In this document: one piece after another, positions 5,249 through 12,248 of the stretch | Layout of the letters: every line of letters starts with the position of its first letter | How positions within the stretch are numbered: the first letter of the stretch is position 1 | NCBI GenBank assembly: GCA_020847775.1 | Contig: JADLBI010000205.1 | Span: forward strand, 1-12,534 | Direction: 5' to 3' | DNA length: 12,534 nt | Source of the DNA: Opitutaceae bacterium | GTDB lineage: Bacteria > Verrucomicrobiota > Verrucomicrobiia > Opitutales > Opitutaceae | Position numbers and translations under genes: made by a program | The notes under the pieces: model-generated | What the model saw: the letters and a program-made list of their open reading frames with translations, nothing else | Told to the model about the DNA's origin: nothing | The model's database searches: none

Positions 5249-6538
5249 ATGGCAGATCTCATCGTCAACGGCGGCAAACCGCTCGCCGGCACCATCACCC
5301 CTTCGGGCAACAAGAACTCCGTGCTGCCCATCCTCTGCGCCACCTTGTTGACCGACGACGACGTCACGTTGCAAAACGTCCCCAATATCACCGACGTCGA
5401 AAAATTGGTGACATTTTTTGGTGAGCAAGGCTCGCGCATCACTTGGGACCGGGCCGCCTGCGTCATCACCGTCAACCATTCCACCTTCGACACCGGCCGC
5501 CTCAACGGCGAGCTGCCCGCCGGTATGCGCTCCGCCGTGCTGCTCTTCGCGCCGATTTTGCAGCGCATGAAAAAACTGCGCATCCCCGCCAACGCCAAAG
5601 GCTGCTCGCTCGGCATTCGCGAACTCGATCCACACCTTGAGATATTGGAAAAACTCGGCGCGCGCATCTCGCGCCGGGAAAACGTCACGCTCACGCTGAA
5701 AGACCGTTTCCGCGGCGCGCGTCACTGGCCGGATTATATGTCGGTCACAGCCACGGAAAACTTTGCGATGGCCGCCGCGCTAGCCGCGGGCGAATCCGTG
5801 CTCATCAACGCCGCCAGCGAACCACACGTGCAGGATCTCTGCGCCGTGCTCGTCGGCATGGGCGCTAAAATCGCCGGCCTCGGCACCAGCCAGCTCACCA
5901 TCACCGGCGTGGACAAACTCCACGGCGGCACGTTCACCATCAGTTCCGACCACCACGAGATCGTCACTTTCCTCGCACTCGGTGCCATCACGGGTGGCGA
6001 AGTGAGGGTCAAATCATCGGTGCCTCAACACTTCGACCTGATGGGCCGCGCCTTCGAGAAACTCGGCGTCACCGTCACGCATCGCGGCGACATCGCGCAG
6101 GTCAAGCGTCTGCAAAAACTCGTCGTCGCCACGCCCTTCACCACCAATTTGCTGCCGCGTATCGAGGCCGCGCCGTGGCCCTATTTCCCGGTCGATCTGC
6201 TGCCGTGCATGATCGCCCTCTCCGTCCGCGCGGAAGGCGCGGTCATGTTCTGGAACAAGGTTTACGAAGGCGGTTTCACGTGGATGGGTGAGCTTGCCAA
6301 ATTCGGCGCGCACGCCGTCGTCAGCGACCCGCACCGCATCACCGTGTTTGGCGCCAAACCTTTGCGGCCCGCCGTGGTCGAAGCGCCTTACATCATCCGC
6401 GCCGCCGTCGCGCTCTACATGGTCGCCGCCAGCATCCCCGGCCGCAGCGTCGTCAAGAACGCCGACACCATCAAACGCGCCCACCCCAACTTCGTCGAAA
6501 ACCTCCGCAGCCTCGGCGCCGAGGTGGAGTGGAAATGA
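5249..6538 (+). CDS. murA: UDP-N-acetylglucosamine 1-carboxyvinyltransferase (MurA), divergent form
   Basis: Transfers enolpyruvate from PEP to UDP-GlcNAc, the first committed step of peptidoglycan synthesis, in the cytoplasm. At 429 residues it has the length of the family and the two-domain inverted barrel of EPSP-synthase-type enzymes. Key residues found by alignment from memory with E. coli MurA: K22 and N23 in SGNKNS, R94, C119 in KGCSLGIRELD (E. coli C115, also the fosfomycin target), R124, D316 in YFPVD, R384 and R410. Most catalytic positions are kept, but the domain is divergent: the E. coli VFENRF segment reads VYEGGF here, so its Arg is Gly. The start ATG 5249 gives MADLIVNGGKPLAGTI as expected; no strong ribosome site. 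It comes after a strong terminator, so it needs its own promoter in 5199-5248, which I could not identify. A second, canonical MurA elsewhere cannot be excluded. Confidence 0.9.
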   Translation: MADLIVNGGKPLAGTITPSGNKNSVLPILCATLLTDDDVTLQNVPNITDVEKLVTFFGEQGSRITWDRAACVITVNHSTFDTGRLNGELPAGMRSAVLLFAPILQRMKKLRIPANAKGCSLGIRELDPHLEILEKLGARISRRENVTLTLKDRFRGARHWPDYMSVTATENFAMAAALAAGESVLINAASEPHVQDLCAVLVGMGAKIAGLGTSQLTITGVDKLHGGTFTISSDHHEIVTFLALGAITGGEVRVKSSVPQHFDLMGRAFEKLGVTVTHRGDIAQVKRLQKLVVATPFTTNLLPRIEAAPWPYFPVDLLPCMIALSVRAEGAVMFWNKVYEGGFTWMGELAKFGAHAVVSDPHRITVFGAKPLRPAVVEAPYIIRAAVALYMVAASIPGRSVVKNADTIKRAHPNFVENLRSLGAEVEWK

Positions 6539-6552
6539 CGATGGCGGAGGTT

Positions 6553-6573
6553 GGAATGCGGATTGCGGAATAT
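6553..6573 (+). repeat. Degenerate heptamer repeat block A
   Basis: Three 7-base units, GGAATGC, GGATTGC and GGAATAT, follow the murA stop by 14 bases. Read on the minus strand the first two units resemble block B at 6611-6642, so the pair forms an imperfect inverted arrangement. Confidence 0.6.
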
Positions 6574-6610
6574 TGAAAACTCCACGCACTCTCCCTTGTC
6601 ACCCGTGAGT

Positions 6611-6642
6611 AAATCCGAAATCCGAAATCCGAAATCCGAAAT
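6611..6642 (+). repeat. Heptamer repeat block B, (AAATCCG) x4
   Basis: Four perfect tandem copies of AAATCCG (6611-6638) plus a partial unit AAAT that runs into the ruvB start codon at 6641. If translated in the ruvB frame it would encode SEIRNPKSE. Block A contains GGATTGCGGA, which matches the reverse complement of TCCGAAATCC in block B at nine of ten bases, so RNA spanning both could fold. Confidence 0.9.
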
Positions 6643-7678
6643 GGGCGCAGCAGCGCCCAAAGGCACCGATTTTCTCGTCAATTCGCTCAGCTCGCCGGTC
6701 TCGCCCGCTGAGGCCGCGTTGCGTCCGCTGAACTTTTCCGACTTCACCGGACAGGCCAAAACCGTCGAGCGCCTGCAAGTCATGGTCGGCGCCGCCAAGC
6801 GCCGCGGCGAGGCGCTCAATCACATCCTGCTCTCCGGTCCGCCTGGCCTTGGCAAGACCACCCTCGCCTTCATCCTCGGCCACGAGCTCGGCCGCAACGT
6901 CCGCGTGACCTCCGGCCCGGTGATCGAGAAGGCCGGTGACCTCGCCGGGCTGCTCACCAACCTCGAGGAAGGCGACATCCTTTTCATCGACGAAATCCAC
7001 CGCATCCAGAAAACCGTCGAGGAATACCTCTACTCCGCGATGGAGGACTTCCGGCTCGACATCATGATCGACCAAGGCCCCAACGCGCGCAGTGTCCGGC
7101 TCTCGATCCCGCGCTTCACCCTCATCGGTGCCACCACCCGCAGCGGCCTGCTCACCGCGCCACTGCGCTCGCGCTTCACGCTGCAAACGCGCCTTGATTA
7201 TTACGATGTGCCCACGCTCACCGGCATCGTCCGCCGCAGTTGCGGACTGCTCAACGTCGGCCTCGATGACGCCGGCGCCAAGGAGATCGCCTCCCGCGCC
7301 CGCGGCACCCCCCGCATCGCCAACAACCTGATCAACTTTGTCCGCGACTTCGCGCAGGAGCGTGCCAAGGGCCGCATCACCCGCGAGGTTGCCGCCGCAG
7401 CGCTGGAGCTGTTGGAAATCGATGCCGCCGGGCTCGACGAAATGGACAAACGCATGCTCCGCGTCGTCGCCGAAAACTACGGCGGCGGCCCCGTCGGCAT
7501 GAGCACGATCGCCGTCGCCGTCGGCGAGGAATCCGAAACCCTCGAGGAGGTGCACGAGCCCTACCTGATTCAGGAAGGCTACGTGCAGCGCACCCCGCAA
7601 GGCCGCGTCCTCACCGCCAAAGGCTACCACGCCATCGGCCTGAAACCGCTCGGCGGCAACCAAACCGAACTGCTCTAA
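6641..7678 (+). CDS. ruvB: Holliday junction branch migration ATPase RuvB
   Basis: AAA+ motor that forms a hexameric ring on DNA and, with RuvA, drives branch migration of Holliday junctions in recombinational repair. From ATG 6641 it has 345 residues (E. coli 336). Seen: LRPLNFSDFTGQ (28-38), Walker A GPPGLGKTT (66-74), Walker B LFIDEIHR (114-121), sensor 1 GATTRSG (163-169), arginine-finger region LRSRF (175-179), sensor 2 RGTPRIANN (221-229), and the C-terminal winged helix with GGGPVGMSTIA (281-291). An in-frame TTG at 6551 would add 30 residues encoded by the heptamer blocks, with no family counterpart, so I start at 6641. No ribosome site is visible because the repeat fills that position. 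It lies about 100 bases after murA and could be read through from it. ruvA and ruvC are not in the window. Confidence 0.96.
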   Translation: MGAAAPKGTDFLVNSLSSPVSPAEAALRPLNFSDFTGQAKTVERLQVMVGAAKRRGEALNHILLSGPPGLGKTTLAFILGHELGRNVRVTSGPVIEKAGDLAGLLTNLEEGDILFIDEIHRIQKTVEEYLYSAMEDFRLDIMIDQGPNARSVRLSIPRFTLIGATTRSGLLTAPLRSRFTLQTRLDYYDVPTLTGIVRRSCGLLNVGLDDAGAKEIASRARGTPRIANNLINFVRDFAQERAKGRITREVAAAALELLEIDAAGLDEMDKRMLRVVAENYGGGPVGMSTIAVAVGEESETLEEVHEPYLIQEGYVQRTPQGRVLTAKGYHAIGLKPLGGNQTELL

Positions 7679-7730
7679 CCCCACCGCAGCCCATAGATAC
7701 GCCCCACCACCACCACGGATGCCTGTTCCG

Positions 7731-7751
7731 ACTGTTCGTATTACGAACAGT
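7731..7751. promoter_or_regulatory. Perfect dyad ACTGTTCGT-N3-ACGAACAGT between ruvB and the S51 peptidase gene
   Basis: Nine-base arms with a 3-base centre, AT-richer than its surroundings, about 53 bases after the ruvB stop and 28 before the next start. It could be an operator for the downstream gene or a hairpin ending ruvB. The outer TGTTC and GAACA match the half-sites I recall for verrucomicrobial LexA, but the spacing is seven bases rather than four. There is no proper T-tract. Confidence 0.55.
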
Positions 7752-7778
7752 TGTTCCTTGAGCCAAATTGCTCCCGAC

Positions 7779-8498
7779 ATGAGCTCGCCCATCAACCGCC
7801 ACATCGTCGCCCTCGGCGGCGGCGGCTTTCATAACGGCGAGGATGCGCCGGCGTTGAATCGCTACATTCTCGGGCTGAGTCGTCGGCCCAATCCGCGGAT
7901 CGGGGTGCTTCCCACCGCATCGGGCGACTACGAATTGTTTCTGGAGCGCTTCGACCAGACGTTTGCGCAATACGAGTGCCGACCGTTTCACGTGTGCTTT
8001 TTCAAGGCCCCGCAACCGGACTGGCGCGCGCATTTGGCCGAGGCCGACATCCTTTACGTCACCGGCGGCAACACGCGCGCGATGCTCGCGGTGTGGCGCG
8101 AATGGGGCCTGCACGAGATCATCCGTGATCTTTATCACCAAGGCACGGTCCTCGCGGGCGGCAGCGCGGGCGCGATCTGTTGGTTCCAACAAGGCCATAC
8201 TGATTCCAACGGTCTGCCGCTGAAACCGCTTGATTGCCTTGGCTGGCTCAGGGGCAGCTATTCGCCGCATTACAACGGCGAACCGGCGCGCCGCCCGTCG
8301 TATCTGCAATTCGTCGGCGACGGCACGATGCTACCGGGCTACGCCGTCGAGGACGGCGTGGGGCTGCACTTCGTGAACGAGCAATTCGATCGCGCCCTGA
8401 CGTGGCGCGAAAATAAGCGCGCCTATCGCGTCACGCGTGAAGGCGATGCGGCATTGGAAATGCCGATCGAGCCAGTGCGGTTAAATCCCCGCATTTGA
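7779..8498 (+). CDS. Peptidase family S51 protein (peptidase E / cyanophycinase-like)
   Basis: Serine hydrolase of the S51 family, which includes peptidase E (dipeptides with N-terminal Asp) and cyanophycinase. From ATG 7779 it is 239 residues, similar to peptidase E (about 230). Seen: glycine-rich N-terminus RHIVALGGGGF (7-17), YVTGGNTRAML (93-103), nucleophile elbow GGSAGAIC with Ser129, and SYSPHYNGE with His164; the acid of the Ser-His-Glu triad is probably E191 or D192 in YAVEDGVGLHF. It has no signal peptide, so it should be cytoplasmic. The precise substrate is not shown; lacking cyanophycin genes nearby I favour a peptidase E-like role. An ATG at 7719 would add 20 residues across the dyad at 7731-7751 and is unlikely. 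It is convergent with the sugar dehydrogenase gene. Confidence 0.88.
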   Translation: MSSPINRHIVALGGGGFHNGEDAPALNRYILGLSRRPNPRIGVLPTASGDYELFLERFDQTFAQYECRPFHVCFFKAPQPDWRAHLAEADILYVTGGNTRAMLAVWREWGLHEIIRDLYHQGTVLAGGSAGAICWFQQGHTDSNGLPLKPLDCLGWLRGSYSPHYNGEPARRPSYLQFVGDGTMLPGYAVEDGVGLHFVNEQFDRALTWRENKRAYRVTREGDAALEMPIEPVRLNPRI

Positions 8499-8546
8499 AT
8501 TGCCGCAAGAAGCCACAAAAACACCCCGCCTTCGCGTGCGCTAAAT

Positions 8547-8560
8547 GGGTCTATAGACCC
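8547..8560. other. 14-bp perfect palindrome between convergent genes
   Basis: GGGTCTATAGACCC has no spacer. It lies in the 121-base gap between the peptidase stop and the dehydrogenase stop. With no T-tract it would be a poor intrinsic terminator on either strand; it may mark the shared transcript end or be a protein site. A direct repeat of TTTTTGCG (8589-8596, 8599-8606) lies further along the same gap. Confidence 0.4.
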
Positions 8561-8619
8561 GCGGTCGGTGCCTCGTCGTAGTTATTGATTTTTGCGCATT
8601 TTTGCGGCCAATCCTCTGC

Positions 8620-10029
8620 TCACTCCGCCGACACCAATCGCACGATGCGGCCGGGATTTTCCAAACCGAGGTAGATGAACCCATCCGGGCCGACGGCGAT
8701 GGAGCGCACGCGGCCGATACCTTTGAACAGGATTTCCTGGTGCGTCACGCGGTCGCCTTCCAAGACAAGCCGACGCACTTCTTCCGCGGCCAATGCGGTC
8801 ACGAACAGGTTGCCTTTCCATTTTGGAAAAGCTTTGCCGTCGTAGAACGCCATGTCGCCCACCGCGATGGAAGGCGTCCAATGGATCACCGGCTGCTCCA
8901 TGCCGTCCTTGGCCGTCAACCCGGTGATCGGCGTGCCGTTGTAATTCATCCCGTAGGTGATGACCGGCCAACCGTAATTGCGACCCGCGCGGATAAGATT
9001 GAGCTCATCGCCGCCGCGTGGGCCGTGCTCGGTTTCCCACAATTCATCCGTGCCGGGCCGCCAGGCGAGCCCCTGCGGGTTGCGATTGCCATAAGACCAA
9101 ATCGAACGAAACGCGTCGGCTTCGTTTGCGAATGGATTGTCCTCCGGCACGCGGCCGTCATCGTGCAGGCGGTGAACCTTGCCGTTCGGTCGTGTGAGAT
9201 CTTGTGCGTCGTCTTGCGCGCCGCGTTCACCGTGCGTGAAAAACAGATAGCCGTCGTGAAACACCATGCGACAGCCGAAGTGCACGCCGCCGCGTTTGTA
9301 GAGCGATTCGGGGATGCGAAACACTGCCTCCTCGTCCGCCCAGCGCCCAGCGCGAATCCGTCCGCGCACGATCGCCGTCATCGCCGTGCCACCAGCACCG
9401 GGATCGCTGTAGGCGAGATAGACCCAGCCGTTTTCCCTATAGGCCGGATGCACCGCCACCGCAAGCAAGCCGCCCTGCCCGCGCGCCCACACCTCCGGCG
9501 TGCCTCTGATCGGATCGGGTAGCAGCTTGTCCTTGTCGATCACCCGCAAACGTCCCGCGCGTTCGGTCACGAGCATGCGCCCGTCCGGTAAGAACGCGAT
9601 CGACCATGGCACTTCCAATTCGTCCGTAATCACTTCGAGTTTGAATGCGTGCGCTTCTCTGCGCGAAACCGTGGTCGGCGTCGGCCGATTGAAATCGCGC
9701 CGCTGCATCGCAGCCCGCGTGCCCATCTCGAGGATGTAAACCACGAGCGAGCGCACTTGCGCATCGTTTAACGTGGCGCCGAATCCCGGCATTCCGGCAT
9801 CGGGCAACCCGTCGCGAATGACGCGGGCGATGTTCTCGTCATCCGCGCCGTGTTTCCATACGTCATCGACCAAGTTGCCGCCGAGCCCGCCCTCGAGATT
9901 CGGACCATGGCAACTCGCGCAATACTCCTGGTAAACGCGCCGCACATCCTGCGCCTCGGCCACGGCCGAAAGACAAACTACCATCGGCAAAAGGAATAAA
10001 CGGACCGCCCGGGGCTGTGGAGAACGCAT
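8620..10029 (-). CDS. Secreted cytochrome c-PQQ-dependent aldose sugar dehydrogenase fusion
   Basis: Predicted periplasmic quinoprotein that oxidises aldose sugars. Signal peptide at 1-26 (hydrophobic LFLLPMVVCLSAVA, likely cut after AEA). A class I cytochrome c domain follows (about 27-105), with heme motif C37ASC40H41 and likely axial Met80 in DAGMPGFG. From about 128 to 467 comes the six-bladed propeller of soluble PQQ aldose dehydrogenases (E. coli YliI/Asd family): LEVPWSIAFLPDG, the probable catalytic His250 in GGVHFGCR, YGNRNPQGLAW, and TEHGPRGGDELN followed by NYGWP. At 469 residues it is a full Asd domain (about 340) plus a heme domain. The heme probably takes electrons from reduced PQQH2 and passes them to the respiratory chain. 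No PQQ synthesis gene is in the window. Start ATG 10029 has no clear ribosome site but is required for the signal peptide. Confidence 0.9.
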   Translation of the reverse strand: MRSPQPRAVRLFLLPMVVCLSAVAEAQDVRRVYQEYCASCHGPNLEGGLGGNLVDDVWKHGADDENIARVIRDGLPDAGMPGFGATLNDAQVRSLVVYILEMGTRAAMQRRDFNRPTPTTVSRREAHAFKLEVITDELEVPWSIAFLPDGRMLVTERAGRLRVIDKDKLLPDPIRGTPEVWARGQGGLLAVAVHPAYRENGWVYLAYSDPGAGGTAMTAIVRGRIRAGRWADEEAVFRIPESLYKRGGVHFGCRMVFHDGYLFFTHGERGAQDDAQDLTRPNGKVHRLHDDGRVPEDNPFANEADAFRSIWSYGNRNPQGLAWRPGTDELWETEHGPRGGDELNLIRAGRNYGWPVITYGMNYNGTPITGLTAKDGMEQPVIHWTPSIAVGDMAFYDGKAFPKWKGNLFVTALAAEEVRRLVLEGDRVTHQEILFKGIGRVRSIAVGPDGFIYLGLENPGRIVRLVSAE

Positions 10030-10157
10030 CGCCGCAAGTGAATCCTACCGTGTCGTTTGGCGCAAGCCAAGCTCGCCCAATAGGCGCGCAATCAATCGGC
10101 GTTCGCTCGCCGCTACCATTGCACGCCGGAGGGAACTCCGAGGCATTGGCCCAAACG

Positions 10158-10195
10158 GAAACGAAATCCCGGCCTAACGACCGGGATTTCGTTTC
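10158..10195 (-). terminator. Terminator hairpin after ahpC, perfect 15-bp stem
   Basis: GAAACGAAATCCCGG and CCGGGATTTCGTTTC pair perfectly around an 8-base loop, ten bases beyond the ahpC stop. The GC core (CCCGG/CCGGG) followed by T-rich ATTTCGTTTC makes an intrinsic terminator for ahpC, and the symmetric A-rich arm allows it to work in the other direction too. The region between it and the dehydrogenase start at 10029 holds no gene I can see. Confidence 0.8.
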
Positions 10196-10205
10196 AGGCA
10201 AACGC

Positions 10206-10841
10206 TTAGTTACGTGACAGATATTCGGCGACGCCCGCGTTGGTCGCACGCATACCGGCTTTGCCCTTGGTCCAGTTGGCTGGGCAAACATCGCCATATT
10301 CCTCGAAGAATTGTAGCGCATCGATCATGCGGAGCACTTCATCCACATTGCGGCCGAGCGGCAGATCATTGACGAGCGCGTGGCGCACGATGCCCTTGCG
10401 ATCAATCAGGAAGAGGCCGCGATAGGCGATCAGTTCGCCGGTCGCGCTGAAAGGCACGCCGGGCTCCGGGTTGAAGGTGTATTCGCCGGTCAGCACGCCG
10501 TAGGCCGCCGAGATCGTCTTGTTCGTATCGGCCACGAGCGGATAGGTCACGCCCTGGATGCCACCAAGATTTTTCGGCACTTGCAGCCAGCCCCAATGGG
10601 ATTGCTCCGTGTCGGTCGAGCAGGCCACCACGGCGGTGTTGCGCGACTCGAATTCAGCCTGAGCGGCTTGAAACGCGTGCAACTCGCTCGGGCAGACGAA
10701 CGTGAAATCCTTCGGATAGAAGAACAGCACGACATACTTCTGGTCGAGATAACGGGTCAGGGAGAAGTCGTTGACGACCTCACCGTTGACCACGGCGTTG
10801 GCTTGGAACTTGGGAGCAGATTTACCGACGAGGGTAGGCAT
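10206..10841 (-). CDS. ahpC: 2-Cys peroxiredoxin, AhpC/Prx1 type
   Basis: Reduces hydrogen peroxide, organic peroxides and peroxynitrite in the cytoplasm. The 211-residue protein has peroxidatic C50 in YPKDFTFVCPSE, resolving C186 in EVCP-like GDVCPANW, and the supporting Arg in RHALVNDLPLGRN. The C-terminal KGKAGMRATNAGVAEYLSRN is typical of bacterial Prx1-type enzymes, and no YF motif follows, so it should resist over-oxidation. Family members are about 187-200 residues; the extra length is an insertion of about 15 residues at 119-138 (TGEYTFNPEPGVPFSATGEL) just before AYRGLFLID. The GGLG motif reads GGIQ (93-96). No ahpF is adjacent, so the reductant may be thioredoxin or an AhpF elsewhere. 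GGTGG nine bases upstream of ATG 10841 is a fair ribosome site. No convincing OxyR site precedes it. Confidence 0.94.
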   Translation of the reverse strand: MPTLVGKSAPKFQANAVVNGEVVNDFSLTRYLDQKYVVLFFYPKDFTFVCPSELHAFQAAQAEFESRNTAVVACSTDTEQSHWGWLQVPKNLGGIQGVTYPLVADTNKTISAAYGVLTGEYTFNPEPGVPFSATGELIAYRGLFLIDRKGIVRHALVNDLPLGRNVDEVLRMIDALQFFEEYGDVCPANWTKGKAGMRATNAGVAEYLSRN

Positions 10842-10909
10842 AGTGGGTGTCCACCAAAGTCGTCAGTAGCCAACGCGCAACCCCTAGCGGAATTCTCTGT
10901 GTCATAGTG

Positions 10910-10921
10910 TGATCCAGATCA
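10910..10921. promoter_or_regulatory. Small dyad TGATC-N2-GATCA upstream of ahpC
   Basis: Five-base arms in the 164-base gap between divergent ahpC and the dehydratase gene. It could be an operator for either gene. Such a short dyad may be chance; no matching -10/-35 pair was found for either gene. Confidence 0.25.
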
Positions 10922-11005
10922 TCATGCCTGCCTGAGACAGCCCGGCAAAGTCAACCGAAGTGCTTCGACACAGTGCCCACAAAACACTCTGATGTCCGCC
11001 GCGTC

Positions 11006-12244
11006 ATGCTACCCTACCTCACCCCACCGCCCGCCAAGTTGAAGATCACGGCCATCGAAACGATCGCGCCGGCCGAATTGATGAGCAACCTGCTGCTGCT
11101 GCGCGTGCATACCGATGCGGGTGTCATCGGCCACGGTGAAACGTATTACGGTCCGTCGGCCGTCGCCGCGCTCATCCACGACTGGATGGCGGAACGCCTG
11201 CTCGGCGCCGACGCGATGGCGGTCGAAAGCCACTGGCGGTTTTTCTACGAGCGCTTCGGCAACTTCGGCGTCGGCGGCGCGGAGATGCGCGCCATCTCCG
11301 CGGTGGACCTCGCGTTGTGGGACATCCTCGGTCAGGTTTGCAACCAGCCGATCTATCGCCTGCTCGGCGGCCCGGTGCGCGACGAGGTGCCGGTTTACAA
11401 CAGTTGCGGTAATCCGAAATACGGCCGCAGCCCCGGCGGCAAACCCGGCTGGCCCGGCTACGGTTCGCTCGGCGAACCGGGCCCGCTCAACGACAGCTAT
11501 CAACTTTTTCATGATCCGGTCGGGCTCGCGCAGGAACTCGTCGCGGAGGGCTACACCGGCATGAAGGTGTGGTGCTTTGATCGCGCCGCGCATCGTTCCG
11601 GCGGCATGCGCATCAGCTTGGAAGAGTTGGAAGCGGCCATCGCGCCGCTGCGCCAGATCCGTGAAGCCGTGGACCACAAACTCGAACTCATGGTGGATGG
11701 TCACGGCTTCTTCATGCTCCCGGCCGCACTGCGCATCGCGGAGTCGCTGCGCGAGATCAAGCCGCTGTGGCTCGAGGATATTCTGAAGATGGACAACCTT
11801 GAGACGCTCGCCGGTTTCCGCCGTCAGTGCGGCCTGCCCGTCTCGGCCAGCGAGATGCTGCTGCACCGGCCGCACTACGCGCGCGTCTTGGAAACGAAAG
11901 CGGCCGACTACGTGATGGTCGATCCGACCTGGGCCGGTGGCATCTCCGAAACCGTGCGCATCGCGCACATGGCGCAGGGCTACAACGTGCCGGTGACGAT
12001 GCACGATTGCACGGGGCCGCTCACGCTCTTCGCCGGCATTCACGTCAACGCCGCGGTGCCCGGCTGCTGTTATCAGGAAACCGTGCGCGCGCACATCCGC
12101 AGCTTCTACAAGGAGCTCATCGACGAACTGCCGGTGATTCAAAACGGCCATGTCGCCCTGCCGACGCGACCGGGCCTCGGGGTGCGGCTGCACGATTCGC
12201 TATTCAAATCGGGCACAAATCACCACCGTATCACGCGACTGTGA
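11006..12244 (+). CDS. Enolase-superfamily acid-sugar dehydratase (galactonate dehydratase-like)
   Basis: Mandelate racemase/muconate-lactonizing family protein, probably removing water from a sugar acid to give a 2-keto-3-deoxy acid. From ATG 11006 it has 412 residues. The N-terminal capping domain (about 11-125, KITAIETI, GVIGHGETYYG, DLALWDILGQ) leads to a TIM barrel. Metal ligands are D231, E257 (WLED) and E283 (SASE). The pattern D231-G-H233 plus the dyad H333 (TMHDCTGPL) and D306 (MVDPTWAGG) matches the acid His and base His-Asp dyad of E. coli galactonate dehydratase; the mandelate-racemase KxK pair reads K187-V-W, so racemase chemistry is unlikely. The exact sugar cannot be named. An in-frame GTG at 10973 would add 11 residues before the domain. 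Convergent with a Gfo/Idh/MocA gene. Confidence 0.88.
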   Translation: MLPYLTPPPAKLKITAIETIAPAELMSNLLLLRVHTDAGVIGHGETYYGPSAVAALIHDWMAERLLGADAMAVESHWRFFYERFGNFGVGGAEMRAISAVDLALWDILGQVCNQPIYRLLGGPVRDEVPVYNSCGNPKYGRSPGGKPGWPGYGSLGEPGPLNDSYQLFHDPVGLAQELVAEGYTGMKVWCFDRAAHRSGGMRISLEELEAAIAPLRQIREAVDHKLELMVDGHGFFMLPAALRIAESLREIKPLWLEDILKMDNLETLAGFRRQCGLPVSASEMLLHRPHYARVLETKAADYVMVDPTWAGGISETVRIAHMAQGYNVPVTMHDCTGPLTLFAGIHVNAAVPGCCYQETVRAHIRSFYKELIDELPVIQNGHVALPTRPGLGVRLHDSLFKSGTNHHRITRL

Positions 12245-12248
12245 TGTA

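Noticed and set aside
6611..6642. Heptamer array as a CRISPR
   Set aside because: Units are seven bases in direct tandem with no spacers, and there are no cas genes.
7731..7751. Calling the dyad a LexA box outright
   Set aside because: Half-sites fit what I recall for verrucomicrobial LexA, but the spacing is seven rather than four bases, so it is reported only as an unassigned dyad.
6599..7804. A 401-codon open frame antisense to ruvB
   Set aside because: RuvB on the plus strand has every family motif; the antisense frame is low-complexity (Gly, Ala, Asp, Glu, Val-rich) and comes from GC-rich codon use. No domain is visible.
10842..10972. Possible OxyR site in front of ahpC
   Set aside because: One ATAG at 10904 was found, but the half-sites 11 bases to either side match two or fewer of four bases, so there is no phased tetramer site like the one at katG-oxyR.
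11009..12193. A 394-codon open frame antisense to the acid-sugar dehydratase
   Set aside because: The plus strand carries a complete enolase-superfamily protein; the antisense product is Arg/His/Ala-rich with no recognisable domain.
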